DNA from: Candidatus Dojkabacteria bacterium
GTDB lineage: Bacteria; Patescibacteriota; Dojkabacteria; SC72
Direction of reading: 5' to 3'
Assembly: GCA_012514355.1 (NCBI GenBank)
Contig: JAAZAL010000104.1
Coordinates: 1 to 10,739 of the forward strand
Length of the DNA stretch: 10,739 nt
The translations under genes and the position numbers were made by a program. Shown here piece after piece: positions 1-5,569 of the stretch (within the stretch, counting starts at the first letter, position 1; each line of letters begins with the position of its first letter). The notes below the pieces were generated by a model that saw only the letters and a program-made list of their open reading frames with translations, was not told the DNA's origin and made no database searches.

Positions 1-34
1 CTCAACACTTTCTCTTAATTAAAAATATGTGATA

Positions 35-694
35 ATGTATAAATATATGAAAAGGGTAGGAAATATTAATAAGTTACTAAAAGTATATCAGATAATAGGT
101 TTTACATTCATTCTAATTACTCTAGTACTAATAGCTATACCAACCGCTCCATATGTTTGGTATAGACTTAACCCAGAAGCTGTAAGTATAGATGAGGAAA
201 AGATTGTAAAAGAGATAGTGCAAAAAAAAGAAGATATAGAAGAGAAAGAACAAACCCCCGAAAGTAATATCCCCCCATTTGATCCTAATCTTCCCGAAGG
301 CTACTTTGTATTAATCCCAAATATAGGTGTTAGCTCTCCAATTACTGCAAGTAAAGAGTATAAAAAAGCTCTCTATAAAGGGACTTGGATAGTAAGTGAC
401 TTTGGAACTCCTGAACTAGATACATTACCCATTATCCTTGCAGCACACAGATTTGGATATAGTAGTTGGACAACAGAAACAAGAAATTTAATATCCTTTT
501 ACAACCTTCCTAAAACTGAAAACGGAAATAGAGTAAGTATATATTGGAATCAAAGAGAGTATGTATATGAAATATATGATGGGAATACAGGTACTTACAT
601 TACAGACTACTCTGCAGATTTAATACTGTATACATGTAAATATTACAACTCTCCCGAAAGAATCTTTAGATATGCGAATAGGGTAGAGGAGTAA
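35..694 (+). CDS. Sortase family transpeptidase, membrane anchored
   Basis: Sortases cut a sorting motif in exported proteins and attach them to the cell surface. From ATG 35 the protein has 219 residues: a basic N-terminus, one membrane segment (about 18-43), a charged Glu/Lys linker (about 53-76), and a sortase beta-barrel core. The catalytic triad is visible: His138 in LAAHRFGYSSW, Cys201 in LILYTCKYYN, and Arg209 in SPERIFRYA. The N-terminal anchor and extracytoplasmic catalytic domain fit a type II membrane protein. The subclass is not clear; the TC followed by KYY instead of TCxP is not the commonest form. Starts at GTG 29 and ATG 47 are also possible: no Shine-Dalgarno distinguishes them, and a TGTGATAAT extended -10-like string at 28-36 would favour ATG 47. 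It lies just upstream of a VanY peptidase and a peptide with a sorting-signal-like C-terminus, so the three probably serve the cell envelope together. Confidence 0.88.
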   Translation: MYKYMKRVGNINKLLKVYQIIGFTFILITLVLIAIPTAPYVWYRLNPEAVSIDEEKIVKEIVQKKEDIEEKEQTPESNIPPFDPNLPEGYFVLIPNIGVSSPITASKEYKKALYKGTWIVSDFGTPELDTLPIILAAHRFGYSSWTTETRNLISFYNLPKTENGNRVSIYWNQREYVYEIYDGNTGTYITDYSADLILYTCKYYNSPERIFRYANRVEE

Positions 695-705
695 TATTGT
701 GTATA

Positions 706-711
706 TATAAT
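706..711 (+). promoter_or_regulatory. Possible -10 box before the VanY gene
   Basis: A TATAAT hexamer lies 17 nt before ATG 729 in the 34-nt gap after the sortase stop codon. I see no good -35 at 17-nt spacing. The string is part of a longer TA run, so this is only a candidate. A short leader without a Shine-Dalgarno fits the other genes here. Confidence 0.35.
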
Positions 712-728
712 CATAAATCTAGTAAAAT

Positions 729-1559
729 ATGCATATGAAAAAAGGCATACTTTACTTTTTACTTCTTCTGTTAATACTTTTTATTCCAACTAAAACAGTT
801 GATTTAATAATAAACAAAGAAAACAATAATGAACAGAAAGAGGAAATAGAGTGGATTGAAAACCCCTCAGAAGATAATACAGTTGTTTCTGAAACTCCAA
901 AAGTTACTCTACCAACAAATATTTCAACTAGTTCAGGCTCGAATTGGTGGGAATATCCTAAGGAAATATATACTACAAAAAGAGATGGTAATGACCTATT
1001 AGTCCTTGTTAATAAACAATACAAACTACCTAGTACATATGCCCCCTCTGACTTAGTAAAAGCCAGGAAATCTGGTATTAGAAGGGGAGAGCGCTACTAT
1101 TTACGAAATATTTTAATTCCTGATTTATCTAGAATGGTTACTGACTCTAAAGCAGAGGGTATTGATTTAAGTATTGTATCAGCATATAGATCGTATCAAA
1201 CACAGGTAAATACATATAACTATTGGTTAAGTAAAAACAATAATAATGTGGCATTAGTAGATACATTTTCAGCAAGACCAGGACACAGTCAACACCAATT
1301 AGGTACAGCCATAGATTTTAGTAGTAATGAAATAGGGGACAGATTAGGAGATGAATTTACAAATACCAAAGCTAGTAAGTGGTTAAGCAGTAATGCATAT
1401 AAATATGGGTTTGTTCTTTCATTTCCCAAAGGATACGAAAGTATTACAGGCTACAAATTCGAGAGTTGGCATTACAGATATATTGGAGTAGAGTACGCGC
1501 AAGAGGTTGTTAACAGTGGTCAAATCTTAGAGCTGTATCTCCAAGGATACAACCCATAG
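729..1559 (+). CDS. D-alanyl-D-alanine carboxypeptidase, VanY/peptidase M15B family
   Basis: Zinc peptidases of this family remove the terminal D-Ala from peptidoglycan stem peptides outside the membrane. The 276-aa protein has an N-terminal membrane anchor or uncleaved signal (about 5-20), an acidic, Ser/Thr-rich linker to about 72, and the catalytic domain from about 90. Family motifs are intact: SAYRSYQTQ (151-159); SxHxxGxAxD as S187, H189, G192, A194 and D196; and ESWHYRYIG with E245 and H248. H189, D196 and H248 are the expected zinc ligands and E245 the general base. ATG 735 is an equally possible start, since neither has a Shine-Dalgarno. The gap to the sortase is 34 nt, so co-transcription is possible. 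The enzyme probably trims envelope peptidoglycan; antibiotic resistance need not be its role. Confidence 0.9.
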   Translation: MHMKKGILYFLLLLLILFIPTKTVDLIINKENNNEQKEEIEWIENPSEDNTVVSETPKVTLPTNISTSSGSNWWEYPKEIYTTKRDGNDLLVLVNKQYKLPSTYAPSDLVKARKSGIRRGERYYLRNILIPDLSRMVTDSKAEGIDLSIVSAYRSYQTQVNTYNYWLSKNNNNVALVDTFSARPGHSQHQLGTAIDFSSNEIGDRLGDEFTNTKASKWLSSNAYKYGFVLSFPKGYESITGYKFESWHYRYIGVEYAQEVVNSGQILELYLQGYNP

Positions 1560-1561
1560 TA

Positions 1562-1590
1562 TAGACTTCTAGGGCTAGGTGTAGTATAAT
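1562..1590 (+). promoter_or_regulatory. Promoter for the 78-aa exported peptide gene
   Basis: TAGACT (1562-1567), a 17-nt spacer and TATAAT (1585-1590) make a good sigma70-type promoter, starting just after the VanY stop. The -10 lies in TAGTATAAT, the same nonamer as both promoters at 4473 and 4565. Transcription would start near 1597, 27 nt before the start codon. The -10 is the left half of a near-palindrome, AGTATAATTGTACT. Confidence 0.65.
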
Positions 1591-1617
1591 TGTACTGCAT
1601 TTAAATTAACTAGCCCT
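1571..1617 (+). repeat. 8-bp inverted repeat flanking the -10 box
   Basis: AGGGCTAG (1571-1578) and CTAGCCCT (1610-1617) are perfect inverted repeats around the -10 and predicted start site. The right arm ends 6 nt before ATG 1624. This could be a two-half operator. In a transcript read through from the VanY gene it could also fold over the ribosome-binding region; a transcript starting near 1597 would lack the left arm. Confidence 0.45.
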
Positions 1618-1623
1618 TTACAT

Positions 1624-1860
1624 ATGAGGAAGTCAATTGCAGTAAGTTTAGCTGTAGTAGCTACTTTCTTAGTAAATGTTTCAACTGTATTAGCAGATGG
1701 AGGTTCATACGGGCCTTATAACCCATACATTCATGAACCTATTCCAACAGGTTTTGAGGATACTTCAATATTCTACATTGCCGCTGGAGTAACATTTATT
1801 ACTGGAATGGCAATATTGTCTACAGTTAAACGCCTAAAGGAAGAGCAATCTCTTGCTTAA
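1624..1860 (+). CDS. Small exported membrane peptide, candidate sortase substrate
   Basis: No family recognised. The 78 residues have a clear order: a signal peptide (1-24, basic MRK, hydrophobic core, VLA before the likely cut), a short Gly/Tyr/Pro-rich mature part (25-47), a hydrophobic segment (about 48-67), and a basic tail KRLKEE. Immediately before the hydrophobic segment is PIPTGFED (39-46). Motif, hydrophobic span and positive tail are the architecture of a cell-wall sorting signal, but the motif has Pro one position off from LPxTG. With a sortase gene about 0.9 kb upstream, it may be anchored by that enzyme or simply be a two-pass membrane peptide. It has its own promoter and a strong terminator, which suggests high expression. 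No Shine-Dalgarno precedes the ATG. Confidence 0.7.
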   Translation: MRKSIAVSLAVVATFLVNVSTVLADGGSYGPYNPYIHEPIPTGFEDTSIFYIAAGVTFITGMAILSTVKRLKEEQSLA

Positions 1861-1874
1861 TAGTAGGAGATTGC
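1845..1874 (+). repeat. Inverted repeat overlapping the terminator
   Basis: GCAATCTC (1845-1852) and GAGATTGC (1867-1874) are perfect 8-bp inverted repeats across the stop codon. The right arm shares GC at 1873-1874 with the terminator stem, so the two hairpins cannot fully form together. It may be a simple mRNA 3' structure. Confidence 0.5.
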
Positions 1875-1894
1875 CCCTTTGGGGGCTTTTTTTT
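1873..1894 (+). terminator. Intrinsic terminator after the 78-aa peptide gene
   Basis: GCCCC (1873-1877), loop TTTG, GGGGC (1882-1886), then eight T residues (1887-1894). This is a classic Rho-independent terminator. It also shows that the TTG at 1893 inside the T run is not the start of the following gene. Confidence 0.9.
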
Positions 1895-1937
1895 GAATGC
1901 ACATATTTATTTCATATTAACTTATTTATCTTTTTCA

Positions 1938-2696
1938 ATGAAAATATCTTTGGTTTTACCAACATATAAAAAAGAAAGAGAGGTTATTGATCAATTAGAG
2001 AGACTCTATGGATATCTTTCTAGAATCAATCCTGATTTTGAACTCATCTTCGTAATAGATGGGTATGTTGATAATACAAAAGATCTCTTAGATCAGTATA
2101 TTAAAGAGAATAGACTTAAGAAAGTAAAAGTATTTGGATATAGAGAGAATAAAGGAAAAGGTTATGCTGTAAGGTATGGAATGAAAAAAGCTTCTGGAGA
2201 TGTAATAGGATTTATTGATGCTGATACAGACATTCAAATTAGATCTTTAGCCTATGCTCTTCGAGAGATTAAAAAAGAGTCTGTAATGGCTGTTATACCT
2301 TCTAAATTACATAAGGATTCAAATATTGAGATGACCTTAAGTAGAAAAGTAATCTCTTACGGCTTAATTGCTGTTAATAAACTTCTTCTAAGACTTCCTA
2401 AAAATATTACAGATGTAGGTTGTGGTTTAAAGTTATTTAAAAAAGAGTTGATAAAAAGAGTATTACCTAATTTAAAGGTAAATAGATTTGCTATAGACTC
2501 AGATATTCTTTATGAAATATCTAAGATAGGGTATGAAGTGTCTGTAATTCCTTTCTTTTTAAACAAAAACAGATCTGTTTCAACATCTACAAATATTAAA
2601 GATATTAGTAGAATGCTTAAAGATATATTTATGATATCTATGAAAGAGAGTAGGGTATTTAACCTGTATTTGGAGAGGAATTTAAGAAGTCAGTAA
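1938..2696 (+). CDS. Family 2 glycosyltransferase, polyprenyl-phosphate sugar synthase-like
   Basis: GT2 enzymes of this type move a sugar from a nucleotide donor to a lipid phosphate at the cytoplasmic membrane face. The 252-aa protein shows the GT-A fold signature: LVLPTYKKE (5-13), FELIFVIDGYVDNT with Asp41, GYRENKGKGYAVRYGM (67-82), the metal-binding DADTD (94-98), and TDVGCGLKLF (158-167) with AIDSDIL (185-191). The last two are typical of dolichyl-phosphate glucose/mannose synthase-like members. There is no C-terminal membrane domain, so it is a soluble or peripheral form. ATG 1938 was chosen because an upstream in-frame TTG lies in the terminator T run and the conserved domain begins right after Met1. 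The product could feed the GT-C-like protein further along, which would use a lipid-linked sugar. The stop lies two bases from the stop of the convergent gene. Confidence 0.85.
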   Translation: MKISLVLPTYKKEREVIDQLERLYGYLSRINPDFELIFVIDGYVDNTKDLLDQYIKENRLKKVKVFGYRENKGKGYAVRYGMKKASGDVIGFIDADTDIQIRSLAYALREIKKESVMAVIPSKLHKDSNIEMTLSRKVISYGLIAVNKLLLRLPKNITDVGCGLKLFKKELIKRVLPNLKVNRFAIDSDILYEISKIGYEVSVIPFFLNKNRSVSTSTNIKDISRMLKDIFMISMKESRVFNLYLERNLRSQ

Positions 2697-2698
2697 TT

Positions 2699-3373
2699 CT
2701 AATTCTCACTACCATTATTCTTCATTGCACGGATTCTCTCCCTTAGACCTTCAGGTGTTACTTTCGCTTTCTCTTCTTCAAGGTGCTTATTAATAACTTC
2801 TCCTCTATCATTGAGAAAACTAAGGATTTGAAGTAAAAGTTCTTGTCTTTCAGGAATTAATTCTTGAAAAGAAATTGATTCCTTTTTTCTTCCTTCTAAT
2901 TGTATACCAACTTTAGAAATACAGGGTTGCGCACTTTCACCCCGGAATCTATTATCTTGATCTAGAAGCCCCATCATGGAGAAATCCCTCAATCTGAAGA
3001 ATTCCCTATTTAATCTTATCACTTCCGATTCGGTTTGTTTATCTGAATAAGGTAGTGCACTTATACCAGTTAGATAATATTTTTCACCTGTCTGTTCATC
3101 CGTAGATTCTTTAAAAGCGTAGGGGAATTCCTCTACTAAAACCTCTAATATCTTTATATTTTCTCTCTCTTTCTCACTCATTCCTGTCTCGTGCTCTTTT
3201 TGTAGTCGTTTCTCAGCATTCCTTGCAACATCTTCAAGATTTGCTACCTCTTGAGCGTTATCTGGGTCTACAATCCAACCTTCATGGGTCCCAAGAGAAG
3301 CGTTTTCGGATGTTTTAAAAGGAGTTTCTGCTTCTCCATTACTAACTAATGTTGTATTCGGCATATCAGACAT
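2699..3373 (-). CDS. Hypothetical hydrophilic protein
   Basis: No family recognised. From ATG 3373 the protein has 224 residues, is hydrophilic and rich in Glu, Lys, Arg and Ser, and has no signal peptide or membrane segment, so it is probably cytoplasmic. The N-terminal 50 residues are low-complexity and probably disordered (SNGEAETPFKTSENAS region). Residues about 45-75 and 165-220 look helical, possibly coiled coil (LEDVARNAEKRLQKEH; the HLEEEKAK region). The middle (about 75-160) has mixed hydrophobic/polar content typical of a globular domain. A TTG at 3379 and an ATG at 3364 are other possible starts; there is no Shine-Dalgarno. It converges on the GT2 gene with two bases between the stops. 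Its style, a disordered acidic N-terminus and a helical tail, resembles that of the protein starting at 10293, but I see no clear sequence similarity. Confidence 0.7.
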   Translation of the reverse strand: MSDMPNTTLVSNGEAETPFKTSENASLGTHEGWIVDPDNAQEVANLEDVARNAEKRLQKEHETGMSEKERENIKILEVLVEEFPYAFKESTDEQTGEKYYLTGISALPYSDKQTESEVIRLNREFFRLRDFSMMGLLDQDNRFRGESAQPCISKVGIQLEGRKKESISFQELIPERQELLLQILSFLNDRGEVINKHLEEEKAKVTPEGLRERIRAMKNNGSEN

Positions 3374-3446
3374 ATTCAATATTATTTAATTTATTAATAA
3401 TAATCTACATTTAGGAAATATTTTTTCAACTTGGAATGGATTTGCA

Positions 3447-3761
3447 TTATAAACCAGCATTGAAAGAATTCAAAAACTGTGCGTAATCATTTAAAGGATT
3501 TTGCTGTGCTGGGGATGTCTCTATTACTAACCCTGGAATCTTTTTACCTCTTAATTGCATTTTATATAAATAACTTGCCAATTGCCTATTTTCATCTACA
3601 TTCTTACCTAAGGGTAAAAGAAATACAATATGCTAATACCATAACTGGACTAACCTAGGGTTTAGATTGACTGTGAATGCAACTCTTTCTTATTCTGCAC
3701 TCCTACATGGTTCATAAATATCTTCTTGAATATTAGTAATCTTTAGACTATACTTAAACAC
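3447..3761 (-). pseudogene. Decayed reading frame with two internal stops
   Basis: On the minus strand one frame reads from GTG 3761 to TAA at 3449-3447, interrupted by TAA (3692-3690) and TAG (3635-3633). The last 61 codons are open and look like real protein: KNVDENRQLASYLYKMQLRG followed by KKIPGLVIETSP and a hydrophilic end. The two upstream pieces (23 and 18 codons) continue in the same frame, including a NIQEDIYEPCRSAE stretch. No start codon is well placed in the last segment apart from an internal ATG, so this looks like a gene inactivated by point stops, or the remaining 3' end of one. I do not recognise the family. A chance open stretch remains possible at this length. Confidence 0.45.
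3726..3754 (+). promoter_or_regulatory. Candidate plus-strand promoter before a lone terminator
   Basis: TTGAAT (3726-3731), 17-nt spacer, TATACT (3749-3754). A transcript would start near 3761 and meet the terminator hairpin at 3770 almost at once, giving an RNA of about 45 nt. AT-rich DNA gives chance matches, so confidence is low. Confidence 0.35.
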
Positions 3762-3769
3762 TAGACCTC

Positions 3770-3806
3770 GGGAGGACCTTCCTATATGGGCGATCCTCCC
3801 ATTTTT
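3770..3806 (+). terminator. Intrinsic terminator, plus-strand orientation
   Basis: GGGAGGA (3770-3776) pairs with TCCTCCC (3794-3800) across a 17-nt loop and is followed by ATTTTTATT. The T run follows only on the plus strand, yet the neighbouring genes here are on the minus strand. It either ends an unrecognised plus-strand RNA or shields the NYN gene (stop at 3807-3805) from opposing transcription. The hairpin itself may also stabilise the 3' end of the NYN mRNA. Confidence 0.65.
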
Positions 3807-4422
3807 ATTCTTTAATTACTTCTTTAATTCTAGAGAAATCTATAAAGTTACCTTGGTATCTATCCTTTATAATTCTTGCTGTATTGTCACTGTTCGCTAT
3901 TACTACAATATTCTTCCCTTTTTCTCTTAGATATCTAAGAAGTATTTCAAAATCACCATCACCTGAAAGCAGTATAAAAGTGTCATACTCTTTCTCCAAT
4001 CTAATAGCATCAAGAGTTAAATCAACATCACAATTAGACTTACTCTTTATCCTTCCTTTGAAATCTCTTAAATGTTTAATTGGTTTTAATCTAAGAGTAT
4101 AGCCAAACTCTTCTATCTTTCTTAAAAACTTCGCCCTAGAGATATCTTTCTGTAGGGATTCTTTTTCTTCTCTATCTGCTTTCTTAAACTCCTCTTGGAG
4201 ATATTTGTATAAACTCTCTACTGGATATCTCTCTAACGATGAAAGTAGAGGTTCAAAACCATGAGCTTCTACTCCTGAATAATAGAAGATCTTTTTCATC
4301 CTATATCTTCTTTTTAGATATTTGAATAACTTAAGATAGTCTACTCTCCATCCCAATCTTCTCTTCCCTCCATAGAAGAGATTAGATGAATCAATGAATA
4401 CATAGCATGATTTAGATATCAT
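3805..4422 (-). CDS. NYN domain protein, LabA/PIN-like putative ribonuclease
   Basis: NYN domains belong to the PIN-like nuclease superfamily and bind a metal through conserved acidic residues; most bacterial members are thought to act on RNA. The 205-aa protein has all the expected motifs: VFIDSSNLF with Asp11 and Asn14, a basic helical insert (about 76-125), CDVDLTLDA with Asp132 and Asp134, and LLSGDGDFE with Asp155 and Asp157, followed by GKNIVVIA and a C-terminal FIDFSRIKEV. The acidic cluster is complete, so an active nuclease is plausible. The length fits a stand-alone LabA-like protein. The start is ATG 4422 with no Shine-Dalgarno. It is transcribed away from the tandem promoters and the ribozyme-containing region; a functional link to that RNA is only a possibility. 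Confidence 0.85.
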   Translation of the reverse strand: MISKSCYVFIDSSNLFYGGKRRLGWRVDYLKLFKYLKRRYRMKKIFYYSGVEAHGFEPLLSSLERYPVESLYKYLQEEFKKADREEKESLQKDISRAKFLRKIEEFGYTLRLKPIKHLRDFKGRIKSKSNCDVDLTLDAIRLEKEYDTFILLSGDGDFEILLRYLREKGKNIVVIANSDNTARIIKDRYQGNFIDFSRIKEVIKE

Positions 4423-4469
4423 ATCTCAATGGTAACAAAAGAGTATTAAATATTTATTAAGAGTAGGGG

Positions 4470-4508
4470 ATATTGAAGAAACATATGACTTATAGTATAA
4501 TATATGTA
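4470..4508 (+). promoter_or_regulatory. Tandem promoter P1 of the ribozyme transcript
   Basis: TTGAAG (4473-4478), a 17-nt spacer and TATAAT (4496-4501), in the context TATAGTATAATATA. This is the first of two copies of the same promoter. It points into the gene-free plus strand toward the cassette and the hammerhead, away from the NYN gene. Confidence 0.7.
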
Positions 4509-4561
4509 TCTTAATAATTAATTGCTCATTAAGAAATAAAACTGAACCCGAATCAATAGTC

Positions 4562-4600
4562 ATATTGATATTTATCCCAACCTATAGTATAATATAAGTA
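4562..4600 (+). promoter_or_regulatory. Tandem promoter P2 of the ribozyme transcript
   Basis: TTGATA (4565-4570), a 17-nt spacer and TATAAT (4588-4593). The ATATTGA around the -35 and the 18-bp block around the -10 (one mismatch) repeat those of P1 exactly 92 bp downstream, so the promoter appears duplicated. Predicted start is near 4600. Confidence 0.75.
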
Positions 4601-4773
4601 GTTAATTGTTAATAAAGTCTGCTCTTTAATAATAAATTTTCATTCAAATACACATAAGTATTCATAGAGAGATATTCTCTTTTATATCTTTTATGAGTTC
4701 TTATGAACTCAGAAGTTCTTTAAAAAGTTTTAAGTATATTATATAGACTTAGTCTTATATATTTAAAACAAAA
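4600..4773 (+). ncRNA. Candidate structured RNA, 5' part, upstream of the cassette
   Basis: This segment has no convincing open reading frame but several hairpins. They are AGAGA/TCTCT around 4665-4680; TGAGTTC-TTAT-GAACTCA at about 4693-4710, a perfect 7-bp stem with a tetraloop; and ATATAGAC-TTA-GTCT(T)ATAT at about 4741-4760 with one bulged T. It begins at promoter P2. Joined to the sequence after the cassette (5583-5714) it would make an RNA of roughly 300 nt ending in a ribozyme and terminator. I do not recognise a known RNA family in this part, so its identity as an RNA gene rests on promoter and folding only. Confidence 0.4.
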
Positions 4774-4786
4774 TAGCGTGTGATGA
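4774..4786 (+). repeat. Left terminal inverted repeat
   Basis: TAGCGTGTGATGA, identical on the opposite strand to 5570-5582. The first TA is probably the target-site copy. Confidence 0.85.
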
Positions 4787-4826
4787 ATAATAGAATAGAG
4801 TCAATCCCTACCTTTTGTACCGAAAT

Positions 4827-4874
4827 GGTATGCATTTTGTTTCTAATTGCTCAATTGGAGATAGAATGCATACC
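4827..4874 (+). repeat. Long two-part hairpin upstream of the cargo gene
   Basis: GGTATGCATT (4827-4836) and AATGCATACC (4865-4874) are a perfect 10-bp inverted repeat. Inside it, TCTAATTG (4842-4849) pairs with CAATTGGA (4852-4859) with one G-T wobble, leaving a symmetrical 5/5 internal loop. Outside it, TACC (4818-4821) faces GGTA (4878-4881). It lies 55 nt before the cargo start codon, so it may be a leader structure, a protein-binding site, or a recombination-site-like fold. GTTAGGT at 4875-4881 fits an attC R' core, but the opposite arm does not match the R'' consensus. Confidence 0.55.
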
Positions 4875-4917
4875 GTTAGGTAATGCTGGAAATATTTCCA
4901 AAAATTTTTTACATCCT

Positions 4918-4924
4918 AAGGAGG
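4918..4924 (+). promoter_or_regulatory. Strong Shine-Dalgarno of the cargo gene
   Basis: AAGGAGG ends 5 nt before ATG 4930 and fixes the start, although the frame is open back to GTG 4780 at the left inverted repeat. No other gene in this window has such a site. Confidence 0.88.
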
Positions 4925-4929
4925 ATAAA

Positions 4930-5493
4930 ATGAAAAACAAGAGTGTAAGGTGGATTGTACGTATTTTGGTAATTCTGTTGATTCTTGGAATTATTGTTCC
5001 ACTCGGGTTCCGGTTTTTTAACTGGTATTGGGGATGGGCTTTTCCAAATCGACAGAGCGAAGTCATTACTGACTCCGTGTGCAAGGAATGTCCCGTCTGT
5101 AAAGGTACCGAAGCTCCGGCTGAAGTAATTCCTTCTATTGATGGAACATGCATTGAACGTGCGAAAGCTATTGGAGCACCTGTTGGCTCAGCAATTTGTA
5201 ACATTGTTACAGTGAATAAACCCGCTGAACGTGTTCAAACTGGGTCGAAGGTTTCCTTTGGCAGTATTACGTTTGATGCCGAGACTCGGGTATGGATTCT
5301 AGAGAACTTCACAGTTCCAGCTTTCGCAAATTATAGTTTCGACTATAGTGGCAGAGAATCATATATCCTTGATGCACCCTTCGCAGTTGGCGCAGAAAAA
5401 AATCCCGTCAATGGAAAAAATTTCAACATTTGTTGGAATATTGAAGGAGACTGCGCTCTTCCCGAAGGTGTAAACCTTTTTCCTACCAAGTAG
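4930..5493 (+). CDS. Cassette cargo: small membrane-anchored Cys-containing protein, unknown function
   Basis: No family recognised. The 187-aa protein starts with a basic stretch and one membrane segment (about 8-27), followed by an aromatic juxtamembrane patch FRFFNWYWGWAF (27-38). A CxxCxxC motif follows (Cys51, Cys54, Cys57), then single Cys at 74 and 90, and a C-terminal domain (about 92-187) that looks beta-rich and ends with Cys168 and Cys175. The N-in orientation suggested by the basic start would put the Cys motif and C-terminal domain outside the membrane, where disulfides or metal binding are both possible. The perfect Shine-Dalgarno and higher G+C differ from all neighbours and point to acquisition with the cassette. 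It has no feature of a transposase, toxin or resistance enzyme that I can see. It could be transcribed from the tandem promoters upstream. Confidence 0.75.
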   Translation: MKNKSVRWIVRILVILLILGIIVPLGFRFFNWYWGWAFPNRQSEVITDSVCKECPVCKGTEAPAEVIPSIDGTCIERAKAIGAPVGSAICNIVTVNKPAERVQTGSKVSFGSITFDAETRVWILENFTVPAFANYSFDYSGRESYILDAPFAVGAEKNPVNGKNFNICWNIEGDCALPEGVNLFPTK

Positions 5494-5528
5494 TACCACT
5501 CTGACTCTAGCCGTTTGCTGGGATTATC

Positions 5529-5554
5529 TTTTTGACATTTAATTATGTCAAAAA
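5529..5554 (+). repeat. 10-bp inverted repeat near the right end of the cassette
   Basis: TTTTTGACAT (5529-5538) and ATGTCAAAAA (5545-5554) with a TTAATT spacer. As RNA it gives a hairpin after the cargo stop codon, but no T run follows on either strand, so it would be a weak terminator. It may be a protein-binding site. Confidence 0.5.
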
Positions 5555-5569
5555 ACCCCAAAAAAACAA

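Noticed and set aside
1893..1937. N-terminal extension of the GT2 from a TTG start
   Set aside because: The TTG lies inside the T run of the upstream terminator, and the GT2 domain begins right after ATG 1938.
3400..3700. tmRNA, 6S or similar stable RNA on the plus strand
   Set aside because: Only weak scattered hairpins were found and no family signature; the minus-strand protein-like frame explains the segment better.
4741..4790. A second hammerhead left of the cassette (another AGTCTT followed by A, and a GTGATGA string)
   Set aside because: There is no CTGATGA with a partner GAA, and the sequence after AGTCTT cannot pair to form stem I.
4780..4929. Fifty-codon N-terminal extension of the cargo gene back to the left inverted repeat
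   Set aside because: AAGGAGG sits at ideal distance before ATG 4930, the added residues would cover a strong hairpin, and the real membrane anchor starts after Met at 4930.
5529..5554. Intrinsic terminator of the cargo gene
   Set aside because: The stem is present but followed by ACCCC with no T run; kept only as an inverted repeat.
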